A DNA stretch of 64,000 bases from Nothopassalora personata (lineage: Eukaryota; Ascomycota; Dothideomycetes; Mycosphaerellales; Mycosphaerellaceae), in NCBI GenBank assembly GCA_033816765.1, contig CM066296.1:62001-126000 (forward strand), read 5' to 3'. The position numbers and the translations under genes were made by a program. The notes beneath the pieces were generated by a model. The model was not told where the DNA came from. It made no database searches and saw nothing but the letters and a program-made list of their open reading frames with translations. Below are positions 1 to 9,842 of this stretch, piece after piece; positions within the stretch are counted from its first letter, which is position 1; the number at the start of each line of letters is the position of its first letter.

Positions 1-94
1 ACATGCCCTTTAGTTTATTAAGCCGATTCGGTTATCTAGACTTCACTTCATAGGGTGTTCTTACCTTAGTTAGACCTTAGTTAGTAGAGTTATA

Positions 95-3000
95 TTTACC
101 GGTCCCGGGACCGGTAAATCGGATTACGTAATAGCGTAGCATGCCCCTACTAAATGCTTACCTAGGTAGTTACTAGCACTGGTTTTCGGTTATATGTAGG
201 GTTATCGGACCTTTAGTATAACCTTAATAGCACTACTCTTACTACTTATAAGACCGGTCTCGGCGCTACTACCTTATAACGGTTATAGGGACATACGCTA
301 AGAGGCATACTTAAGCGCAGCTCTCTACCTACTACTTCCTCTCTTTTTCTTTAAACACTAATACTATTACTAGAGCTACTAACACATCCATCTACTACTA
401 CTATACATTAGACGGTTCTTTAGCCTCTCTCTCTCTTTACGACCTTAACCTTCTTTAAAGCCCCTACCCTAACACTAAGCTTTTAAAGCTTACTATTACT
501 CTAGAGTAGCACTACGAGATAGCCAGCTCTTACGATCTCACTGACAGCGAATCCTAGTTATTATAGCTTTAGCTAGTCTATCGTTACGCCCGGCTAGCTC
601 GAGTATAGCGCTTACTAGTACTATTACTAGGCTTACCCGCCTACCTTAGACCTTGTTCGAGTCTCTTCGCCTGCCGGACAACGTTAAATATGTCCTTGCT
701 AATACGAATACGCCGAAGTCCGCCGCTAATGTCATGTTCCGAGAGCTTAGTCCTTAGAAGCGGGTCGAGGTGTTAAAGGACTTCTATAAGGGCTTCGAGA
801 AGGTGTTCAAAGACTACTCCGTCTAGGTTAACCTATTTTTTGAGGAAGTTAAGAGCGGCATGGGCAAGAGCTACTAGGATGAATTCCTTAGTAATAAGAA
901 GCTCGATGTCTTGTTTCCTATCGTCAGTAAGATTCGTAAGACCGGTTTAGAGATTCGTAACCGAGAGAAGACTCTTCGAGCTACGCTTACCCGCCACTAG
1001 CTATAGCAGATAGATAACAAGATTCTTAATCGACGCGTTATCTCCGAGCTTTATAGTACTAACAGCGGGCGCCGCTAGTTTACGGCCTTTATTAATAAGT
1101 ACCTAGATTATAGTAGGGCTATTAGTAGAATTTAGAGGGTACTAATCTAGCGTATAAGGATCGGCCGTAAGGGCATAGATCGCAAGCGAATTCTAGAGCC
1201 TAGTGATCTTACCCGGTGCGATAGGGAGGCTAAAGCACGTAGTATTAATCCGTAATCGGCTAAGAGTAGGGAGATTATTAGAAGACACCGCCTAGCCGTC
1301 TATAAGGATAGCCTTCTATACTTTATAGAGGGTACTATTACTAAGAAGTCCGCGTCCCTAGAGGATAGTATAGATTAACCTAGACTATCTAGCTAGTAAC
1401 AGCTACGTTAGCTACCGGGTAGTAAAGGCAAAGGACGTGTAAAGAGTACTACGCTAACTCTACTAGCCTCTACCTAGCCTACAGTCCTATCGAGAGGCGG
1501 TCGTAAGTCGAGTCGACTTAAGTAGCTCCGCATAGGCGAGAGCATAGGTAAGGGCATAACTGCGCCTACTCGATCCTCGCCTAACCGAACGCTAGATAGC
1601 GTACCTATACGCGAGGGCAGTCCGCTAGGTACACCGGTTAGCACCCTACGATCCACTCCGGCCCTAACTAAGAATAGTAATCCGATACTTACTATATTAC
1701 CTTCGGCTATAATTAGGGATGTATTAGTCTTTAAGGATTAGATCCTATAAGAAGACGAGGCCCTCCGGATTAAGCGCGCTAACTGTACCTATAATAAGCG
1801 GTACTATAGTATTAAGTTTAGAAACTCGATTAATGTAGATGGCATTAACTAGCTACCTAAGCACCGGATGGCGGGCCTTAAGATACTCGAATATGCTGTC
1901 TCGGACGTTCTTAAGAGGGATGGTAAGGTTAGCGCTATAATATGCGATTAGTATGTTCGAGATTTCTACTATAAGGCCCTCTACTTCGTTACGAATCCCG
2001 GTATTACCGCTAATAACCTATGTAAGCGCGCGCTTAAGGTCTAAGACTAGCTCTTTAAAGGTAAGAGTTTTTCAGCTATTAAGGTGAAGAATGGGTCGTG
2101 GTTTTGCCCTAATAAGCGTAGTTAGAAGACTGTTAACCCGCTTAGCTACCTCCGTGTTCGAGGTAAAGTCGGCACTACGAGTAGCATCGTTACGTATACT
2201 AACTATAACTAGATCCTCGATAAATTCGGCATTAATAAAGCTAACTAAGCCGATCTTAATAGTACCGGTACCTATATTAATAGCAACATACTATACTAGT
2301 ATAATGACGCTAAACTAGCACCGCGGGTTAAATTAGTTAGAGAAATAATAAGTCAAGAATTCGACGTGTACCGATAGTACCTACGAGAATTGAATAAGGT
2401 TAGTAACGGCGGCGTCTACTAGAACATGTAGTATTCTCTAAGCTAACAGATTATGCGATAAGACCCCGGGCTATAGCTCTTATAAGTGGCGCTACACCCT
2501 TAACACTGCACTCGGTTTATCTCCTTCCCTAGGCCTACGATTTTTAGCTTTAATAGGGCTTATTAGGGGGGTAACGCGAACACTATAGTACAGTATACTA
2601 GGGTCGACTTAAACCTCGAAATTGAAAACTACTAGACTAGTAACCGGCTTAACATACTGTACTCTCTTAACTTAGAGGGTACTAGTGGGCCGGAGTTTTT
2701 ATACGGTTTTCATAAGAAAAGGAATACTAGAGAGTTTATCTAGTAGTGCTAGATTAACGACTATATAGAAGACGGCCGATTTAAGCGTTTCTTCTCGGTT
2801 AGGGTCTAGAATTACCTAAGCAAGAACAGCATTAGCTAGTTTAGAGAGGACCTAAGCGCTAGGCAAATGCGGGTAACTACTGTAGGCGTTCTAATAAGGT
2901 AGGCCGTATATAAGAGGATACTACGTTAGATTAACCCTTACTTTATCGAGATCCGCGACGATAACTATCTTAAACTCTAGAGAAGCTAGAGCATGCACTA

Positions 3001-4388
3001 GGTAATGGACCTCTATCGTAACTTTAAGACGCTAAGTAAGAGCGCTATAGGATTTGAGTATCGACGCCTAGTACCCGGCTATCCTTTTCCTACGGCCGTA
3101 CACCTTAGTAGCATTAGCCCTCTATCCGATGCCCTAGCGGGTTTGAAGTCTTAGAACGATAACGAAGTTATCCTTAATGCTAGAAGGTAGCTTAATGCTA
3201 CGGTCCGCCTAGACTCGGAGCTCTTCTATAAGAAGATGTATAATTAGCGCGTCCGAGCTATGAAATTGATAGACAAGTAGCTTAGCTTAGTTACTACTCT
3301 CAAGTAGATGTGCTTTATAAGCGAAGGGCGTAATAAGAGCTTCTTCCGCAACTACTATCGGAACTTTACTAACTAGCTACTTAGGGACGCGTCTAGTGAG
3401 ACTAGTGTTAGCTACGATAACGAGTAGGTCTAGACAAAGGAGTTGTGTAAGACTAAGTGGAACTGAGTAGTTAGTGTAGGACTATAGGCTCCTAGTTTCT
3501 AGTTAATTTCCGGCTACAGCTGTAGCCTATGGGATTCTAGTCCTAATTCTAGTTCTGATTCTAGTTCTAATTCTAGTTCTAATGCTTCGGGTATAGGTGC
3601 TTCTAGTCCTTAGATCTTACTTGTTTCTTATAGTTACTTATCTTCCCTTAACTTACCTTCTAGCCACGCGGTAGATTCGTCTTTAGATTTATTAGGTTGC
3701 TAGTACTAACGCTCACTTGTCTTATAAGTGGCGTTTACGTTATTCGACCATCTAGCCCGCTCGATTAATGCTAACATGGCTGTCCATTCCCTCGCTAGTT
3801 TCGTAGCATACGTTAGTGTAGTACGACGGATGCGAGTCGCGGTTATTAACGTTATTATTACGGTCTCTATTAGAAGGATCCTTTCGATCTTTATAAACTA
3901 TCGCTAGTAGGCCCTAGGACTACCTAACATCTTATATGTTAAGCTAAATAGTAGGGTAAGCTACTATGCTGCTATAAGACCACCTTAGCTTATAGCGACT
4001 AATTAAGCTACCTATAACGCCCGGGCTTACTACTTTAGAACCTAAGGACAGGTTCGTAATAGGGGAGGATATATTAACGACTAATTAGTTGTGTTAACCT
4101 TAGGTTTAGTTATGTTAACCTTAGGTTTAGAGGGAGGGTTCCTTAGGTCTAACTTGCCCCTATTTTATTTAGATTTAATTAGACATTTAGGTGAGCTAGC
4201 GGGACTAGTATAGCTGTTGAGATATATACTGCGTAGTTAAGCATTGTAAGCGTAGCATTAAGGCAACAATTTAATTTATACCTCTCGAGTAGAGGGTATA
4301 GGGGTTTAGGTCCGCTAATCCTCTTGTTTTATCCGGCTACTGCGCTACTTGTCACGTGACCTGATTTCACGGTCCCGGGACCGGTAAA
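95..4388. mobile_element. RIP-degraded TIR DNA transposon, superfamily unknown
   Basis: The two ends are inverted copies. Position 95 reads inwards from TTTACCGGTCCCGGGACCG, and the reverse complement of the right end at 4388 starts with the same 19 bases. Similarity continues for about 25 more bases, differing mostly at CA/TG versus TA sites. TA flanks both ends (93-94 and 4389-4390), consistent with a TA target duplication. The termini themselves contain a GGTCCCGGGACC palindrome. One long plus-strand frame (about 655-3466) is readable between the ends but is interrupted by many TAG codons, mostly where CAG would be expected. I could not match it to a known transposase; no DDE or tyrosine-recombinase motif was convincing. 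A run of 12-bp Asn/Ser-like repeats lies at about 3535-3595. Confidence 0.6.
655..3466 (+). pseudogene. Degraded long ORF of the TIR element
   Basis: A single plus-strand frame of roughly 930 codons runs from about 655 to the TGA at 3464-3466, interrupted by numerous TAG stops of the kind produced by C-to-T change in CAG or G-to-A in TGG. Between the stops the frame reads as plausible soluble protein with basic helices. Given its place inside the TIR element it is presumably the transposase or an accessory protein, but I do not recognise the family. It is certainly non-functional here. Confidence 0.45.
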
Positions 4389-4390
4389 TA

Positions 4391-5566
4391 CCTCTGCTTA
4401 CATAAGCACCGCTCCACACTACCACAACTTAGACAGGCCTACATAGGGTGGTTAGTAGACATTAATACCTAGCTACTAGCTTTACTACTTAAAGAGGACT
4501 ATAGTTATAAAGCGTTCTAAACCGTATATCCTACCGTCTCGATACTAGTGTTATACCGTAGTAATTAAGCGTTCTAAACGGTATAAGGCGTAGCGAGCAT
4601 ATAAATCGGTAGCTATATATCTATAGATATAAGGCAAGACGGCGGTTAAGCATTATAAAGACGTAGTAGCTATTTAATAGCACGCCTATAGTATACTATT
4701 ACGTATATTTATAGACTTATCCTACGTACCTTACTATATTCTATAATACTAGTTAATAACTAATTACTAGTAGTATAGCTCCGATAGATGCCTAACCTAT
4801 ATAGTACATTAATATACCGTCGCTTAGTACTAGATTCTTATAGATATATCGACACGAGCGAATAGAGAGTATTAGATCGTTTAGCTATTCTCGAATATAA
4901 TACCGACGCTATAATAAAGAATATACGCTATTACACTAACCGGTCTAGCGCGTTACTACAAAATTAGCTCGTCTAGTATAATCGGAAGTTACTTATAAAA
5001 TATAGTAGCATTTAATACTAGATAGGAGTATTAGTTTAGATAATCTTATATACTACCGTAAAATCTATATTATTTAAACTATCGATATTAGTACCGCCGG
5101 TTAACTAAAAGGTACTAAACGGATAATAGTCTACTAGACTATTAAGCTCCTCTATAGCGTAAAAGGTCGGAGTCTAATTACGGCGGGACCCTCGTCTATA
5201 TAGTATAGCGTTAATCGACCGATGTTTAATTAAACGACGTAATACTTTCCGACGTAACTCCGTAGTACTATAGTACCTTAACTTAAGTAATACGGTATAG
5301 CTCGAGGTGCTAGGCGCTATACCTACCTAGGCCTATAGGAATTTATAAAGGCTCTAGTTATAGCTACGTAAGAGATTTACGATAGACTATAACTTCTCCT
5401 ACGCCGGTATACTATCGTCCTACCGTCGTATATACCTCCTTGTTAGTCTAGTCGGTCCGCGTACTACCTTTATTTATATCGACGTCGGGCGTAGGCGCGG
5501 GCGTACTAGTATACTTAGAGGGAATCTAATATAATCCTCCTCTTTATTACTATCTAGAGGGTTAAT
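4391..5566. other. RIP-mutated repeat DNA left of the Ty3 element, unidentified
   Basis: This stretch is dominated by TA and TAG words and has no usable frame. It is half of whatever repeat the Ty3/gypsy element inserted into: TTAAT at 5562-5566 recurs at 15573-15577, where the same TA-rich composition resumes. I see nothing nameable in it. Confidence 0.5.
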
Positions 5567-5951
5567 TGTTATTGTCTCGTTCTAGGGCTAGTCTTAAAGG
5601 AGAGATAAGTCAAGTCACGTGGCGGTATTCTTTAGAGAGGCTAAAGTAAGCTAAGCGAAGATAAATGATAGGAATAAGAGTTGTATTCTAATTAGTAAGA
5701 TAGTAACATAAGTTAAACGCATTAGAACTATAAGGGTTTCTAGCGTTCCTAAATATAAAGGAGATTCGTAGATCTCGGTAATTAGTCTAATTAGTCTAAG
5801 CATAAGCAGTCTAATTAGTCTAAGCATAAGCAGTCTAATTAGTCTAAGCATAAGCAGTCTAATCGCTCTAAGTCTAAGCGCTTAGGTAGGATAAGTTACG
5901 TGTTTGTCTTATCGTTATAATTCTAGGGTCCCTAGGAATTATTCCGTAACA
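5567..5951 (-). repeat. 3' LTR of the Ty3/gypsy element
   Basis: On the minus strand it starts TGTTACGG and ends AATAACA. It is 385 bp against 361 bp for its partner. The 24-bp difference is one extra copy of a tandem unit (three units here at about 5780-5860, two in the partner). The other differences are nearly all CA/TA or TG/TA transitions. A polypurine tract (AAGAAGGGGAT on the minus strand) abuts it on the internal side. Confidence 0.92.
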
Positions 5952-6024
5952 CTATCCCCTTCTTAGCCTAGCTTCGTCCCGAAGCTTCTTAAGCCGTTAT
6001 CATTTCTTGTAGTAATAGTTAACT

Positions 6025-6579
6025 ATGTCTTCTTCCTCCTATAAACGCCGTTATCGACTTGCTCTAGATACTGAAATTTCCGGTATCGAAATGGCTCTAT
6101 ACACGAATTGTTAGAAGTCTCGATTCTCGGGCGTAGTAGTGAAGTGTATCGTGGGTTCTCGGTCTAGGAAGTGTTCGGCCTATATTCGAAAAGGCTATAA
6201 AGATTACGATGTACGTCTTTCCCGTCCGGAGTAGGAACGTCTTCGCGATTCGCGCGATAAGCTTAAGCTAGAGCTTAAGAGGATTGAAGAGGAGGAGGTA
6301 CGGCTAAAGATGCGTAAGATCCGTCTTCTGAAATAGCTTCGATTAGCTAAGCGTCGTACTAACGATGCCGTCGCTAAGGAGTTAGAGGAGCTCGAGGAGG
6401 AAGAGGCGCGCGAGGAGCTAGCGTCTCTTAAGCGGGCGTCGGGGGTAGAGGTGTCGCCTTCGCTAGTCTCCTTCTCGGATATCCTAGAGATGCCCGTAAA
6501 TAACTAGGCGGCGCTTTCTAGAGCGGAGCCTTAGGGCGAGTCCCTAGGGGTAGAGACTCATTAGGGTACTTATTTGTAA
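6025..6579 (+). pseudogene. Antisense accessory ORF of the Ty3/gypsy element
   Basis: A plus-strand frame, opposite to gag-pol, begins at ATG 6025 just inside the polypurine tract and ends at TAA 6577-6579. It is about 184 codons with a few TAG stops. The N-terminal third has a Cys-containing motif (SRKCSAYIRKGYKDYD), followed by a strongly charged coiled-coil-like region rich in Glu, Arg and Lys, then a short acidic/Ser tail. The nested element carries a related ORF in the same relative place and orientation. The function is unknown; the Cys pattern suggests a nucleic-acid-binding or zinc-knuckle-like fold, which is inference. Confidence 0.6.
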
Positions 6580-6603
6580 GTTGTGTCCCTATTCTCATTA
6601 ATC

Positions 6604-6678
6604 GGCTAGGTAGCTTAGTTAGTAGAGCGTAAGCTGTCTACACTCTTAAGGTCGTAGGTTCGATTCCTACTCTAGCTG
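6604..6678 (+). pseudogene. RIP-mutated tRNA-like sequence inside the Ty3 element
   Basis: The 75-nt stretch can form a 7-bp acceptor stem (GGCTAGG with TCTAGCT, two G-U pairs), a 4-bp D stem with an A-box-like GCTTAGTTAGTAGAGC, and a perfect T arm (GTAGG TTCGATT CCTAC) with an exact B box. The anticodon arm does not fold properly. Several TA dinucleotides sit where a normal tRNA has CA or TG. A T6 run follows at about 6723-6728. It lies between the pol stop (about 6706, minus strand) and the antisense ORF. It may be a captured tRNA gene, a SINE remnant or a functional part of the element. Confidence 0.5.
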
Positions 6679-7106
6679 CTCCCGGCCGACTAGTCGCTAA
6701 TCGGTAACTTAGTAGGCTGGCCGTTTTTTAGTCTTATAGTATTCCTAGATTTTTTGCTAACAGTTTCGTAGGTTTTATTTTAGTTCCTAGGTATTTTCTA
6801 ATTCGTCGTATCCTTTCTATTTAATAAGGTATCGCTAACCTTTCTTATCTAGGATTCTTTCGACTTCGAATTCGTTTTCTACTTCCGGCTCGAAATAGAA
6901 GCTCTCCTAGTAAGGTGTTTTAGCGTCTACTAGTTCTAGCTTAGAGATATAGAAGACTAGGTAGATTTTAGCGTCGGGTAGTAGTCGTAGGCGGTAGTTA
7001 ACTAGTCCTATAACTTTATCGATAAAAAATAGTCCGACCTTAACGTAATCTAGTTTCTTAGTCTATCTTCTTGTTCTTAGGTTTTTTATAAGGAGATGGA
7101 CCTTAT

Positions 7107-7434
7107 TGTTACGGATCGATCCGGAGAAGCTCTAGCTAACTAATCGATGCCTATACACTAGTGGAAGGATCCGATATGTAGAGTGCTCTCTCTAATCTGC
7201 GTGCTCTATAATAGAGTAGAGAGAGTAGGATAGATCAACTAATCCGACTAATTAGTTACGCTAAGACATAGCACTACATAGACGACGCTTCTTTACGAGT
7301 ATAGAGAGGAGCCTCGTGCTTAACTCATTTTAAGTATACACTATATACTGTTTAGGACTACTACCTTCTTAACGTTCGAGACATCTCTATAAAGATCTAA
7401 GCCCGGTTAGGATAACGTACAGCGGTTCCTAACA
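7107..7434 (+). repeat. 5' LTR of the nested element
   Basis: It is 328 bp, with termini TGTTACGG and CCTAACA, preceded by CTTAT. It is nearly identical to 9515-9842, the differences being mostly CA/TG versus TA. Confidence 0.9.
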
Positions 7435-7544
7435 ACTTTAAGCACTACTACTAGGGCCCTTTACATATGTCTAGGAGAGACGCTACCCGGAGTCCGTTAC
7501 GACAATAGCTATAGTTAACTAGCATTACGGAACGAATAAGCGAA

Positions 7545-8770
7545 ATGTCGATTATAGGAAGTAGCAAGAACAACACTCCTATAGGCATGCTAAACCCATT
7601 AGACCACTACCGTGCACCTAAGGTGTCTACGCCGGAGACGTTCGACGGGACTAAGGATAAACTAGAGGCTTTTTAACTGTAGGTTTAGTTATACCTTTAC
7701 TTTAACGCACACTAGTTTTAAGGCGAGGCTAGTAAGGTCTTATACGCCGCATCCTTCCTACGAGGAAAAGTAGCTAGAGGATTCCGACTATACCTTAAGG
7801 ACTAGCTACATAACTAGGGTAAGGGAGAAACACCTAAGACGGAAACTCGAAAAATTTTCTACGACTACGACGAGTTTAAGACGAAACTCGATGATCTATA
7901 CGGGATACCGAATAAGGAGGTATACGCCGACCGACATATCCGATAACTTCGATAGACTACTTCTATAGCGCTATACGCCTTAGAATTCTAAGGATATGCC
8001 GCCGACCTAGAATAGAACGACGCAGCTTTACGATTACAGTTCTACCTCGGGCTAAAGGATAACGTTAAAGCCGAACTATCCCGAAACGCTAGCGTTGTTA
8101 CGCTAGGGGCGATAATTAAGGTAGTAAAGGAGATCGACGAAAGGCTCTAGGAGTTAAGGTACGACCGATACGTATAGCCTAGATACTAGAGACTGTTACG
8201 GTTTAGTTCGCAGAGAGGGGACAACCAATCATCCAGGCAGCAAGGCAAGGATCAGAACACGTGACCAAGGGATCTGAGGGATCTGTGGGATCTGTCGAAC
8301 AGATCCGCAGAGCAGGACAGATCTCGCGAGACCACGCCAAGACATGGCACTATATAGACGACGCTCTTTTGCAAGTAGATAGGAGCCTCGTGCTCAACTC
8401 ATTTTAAGTATACACCATATACTGTTTGGGACCACTACCTTCTCAACGAGTCAGAGACATCACTGCAAAGATCCAAGCCCAGTTGGGATAACGTACAGCG
8501 GTTCCTAACAGAGACCCGCCGCGGGCGGAAGAGGGGGCTTTAAGGCTAGAAGTTAGGACCCTAATAGTTACGGAGACCTAATAGAATTGGACGTAACGGA
8601 ACGTAGGACAGGAAGGGGGCTAAAGAGTAAAGGTTCTACCTACTACGTATATAGCGAGCAAGGCTATTATGTAAGGAACTATAAGAAAAAGAACATAGTT
8701 AGCCGCGAGTTTAACGCAATAATTCGTGAAGAGAATGCATACTAGGAATGCGAGAGCTTTCTCTCGAAAT
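7545..8770 (+). pseudogene. Gag-like gene of the nested element, interrupted
   Basis: From ATG 7545 the frame reads a Ty3-type gag, including a PETFDGTKDKLEAF motif and a Leu/Arg-rich capsid-like region. A zinc-knuckle region at about 8641-8690 has its cysteines and histidine read as Tyr. TAG and TAA stops occur throughout, and a solo LTR (8194-8510) splits it. The frame resumes after the duplicated GAGAC. It is non-functional. Confidence 0.65.
8194..8510 (+). repeat. Young solo LTR inside the nested element
   Basis: It starts TGTTACGG and ends CCTAACA, and is flanked by a perfect 5-bp duplication GAGAC (8189-8193 and 8511-8515). Its 3' half is the same family as the LTRs at 7107 and 9515 but keeps CA and TG dinucleotides throughout. 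It therefore inserted after, or escaped, the mutation that hit its surroundings. An internal TATATAGACGACGC box could be its promoter. Confidence 0.92.
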
Positions 8771-8929
8771 CTGCCTAGTAGAAACGACCTAACGATAAAG
8801 ACATCAAACAGCGGCTTCTTAATTTAATAACCTAGGACATAGAAGTTAACACGACGACACGGAACAGGCTACGGGACAACAACTTACGATACGGCTTCTA
8901 GATCGAAACAGAGATTAGACTAGAAGGTA

Positions 8930-9438
8930 TCCGGCACTTCCTCGAGGGACGACTAAGGAAGGATAGGAACCGGTAATATGGGAGCACGACTAGGCTCTAC
9001 CGACTCTTACTCCTCGAGAAGGGACTTCTCGACGGATAACGCTTCGGCCTTACGGCTCTCGAGTAGATCTATCTCCTTCTAAAGGCGGGACTTCTTTTCC
9101 TACGCGGTAGCTTCTTCCTCTTAGAGGCGCTAGAGTGTCGCCCGCAACTCGCGTATTCTACGTAGATATAACGACATTTTCTCCTCTAGAGCGGCGCGCT
9201 GTTTTCGTAGGCGGGACTAGTCGCCTTCCGATATAACAATGTCGCAACCCTTATAGTTTGAACGAACATAAGCACTACACTTTCTAGATAAAATATGTAC
9301 GCGGTAGGCGATATCCTTTACGACGTAGCGACTGCATTTTTAGACTATAACGACCCTAAGTAACTTAATCTTATTAGTAAGGCGGGTTCGACGGACGGAT
9401 AAGCTAATCTTAGAGGATAGTTTGCGAGAGGACGACAT
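8930..9438 (-). pseudogene. Antisense accessory ORF of the nested element
   Basis: On the minus strand, opposite to gag, a frame opens at ATG 9438 directly inside the polypurine tract and runs to about 8930 with several TAG stops. It contains SRKCSAYVRSNYKGCD followed by an Arg/Glu/Leu-rich coiled-coil-like stretch. This clearly resembles the antisense ORF of the surrounding Ty3 element (6025-6579). The function is unknown. Confidence 0.55.
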
Positions 9439-9514
9439 CGTTAACGAAACATAAATTAGGGACACATTCATTATGTAAGAGCTTCGGGACGAAGCTAGGC
9501 TAAAGGGGGGATAG

Positions 9515-9842
9515 TGTTACGGATCGATCCGGAGAAGCTCTAGCTAACTAATCGATGCCTACACACTAGTAGAAGGATCCGATATGTAGAGTGCTCTCTC
9601 TAATCTACGTACTCTATAACAGAGTAGAGAGAGTAGGACAGATCAACTAATCCGACTAATTAGTTACGCTAAGACATAGTACTATATAGACGACGCTTCT
9701 TTACGAGTATAGATAGGAGCCTCGTGCTTAACTCATTTTAAGTATACACTATATACTATTTAGGACTACTACCTTCTTAACGTTCGAGACATCTCTATAA
9801 AGATCCAAGCCCGGTTAGGATAACGTATAGCGGTTCCTAACA
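9515..9842 (+). repeat. 3' LTR of the nested element
   Basis: It is 328 bp, preceded by a G-rich polypurine tract and followed by the target duplication CTTAT at 9843-9847. Confidence 0.9.

Larger units (their letters stand above)
7107..9842 (+). mobile_element. Nested non-autonomous gag-only LTR retrotransposon
   Basis: The two LTRs (7107-7434 and 9515-9842) both begin TGTTACGG and end CCTAACA. The element is flanked by a perfect 5-bp duplication CTTAT (7102-7106 and 9843-9847) and interrupts the integrase C-terminus of the Ty3 element. Its internal region has a gag (about 7545-8770), an antisense ORF (9438 downward) and a polypurine tract AAAGGGGGGATAG just before the right LTR. No protease, reverse transcriptase or integrase is present, so it must have moved with borrowed enzymes. 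The stretch upstream of its polypurine tract closely matches that of the surrounding Ty3 element, which makes that family the likely helper. It is heavily RIP-mutated. Confidence 0.9.

Noticed and set aside
95..4388. A Starship captain (DUF3435 tyrosine recombinase) or Crypton
   Set aside because: I could not see the R-H-R-Y recombinase motifs in the long frame, and the ends are inverted repeats with TA.
5780..5860. CRISPR-like array in the left LTR
   Set aside because: The 24-bp units are directly adjacent with no spacers, are in a eukaryotic LTR, and vary between the two LTRs; an ordinary tandem repeat.
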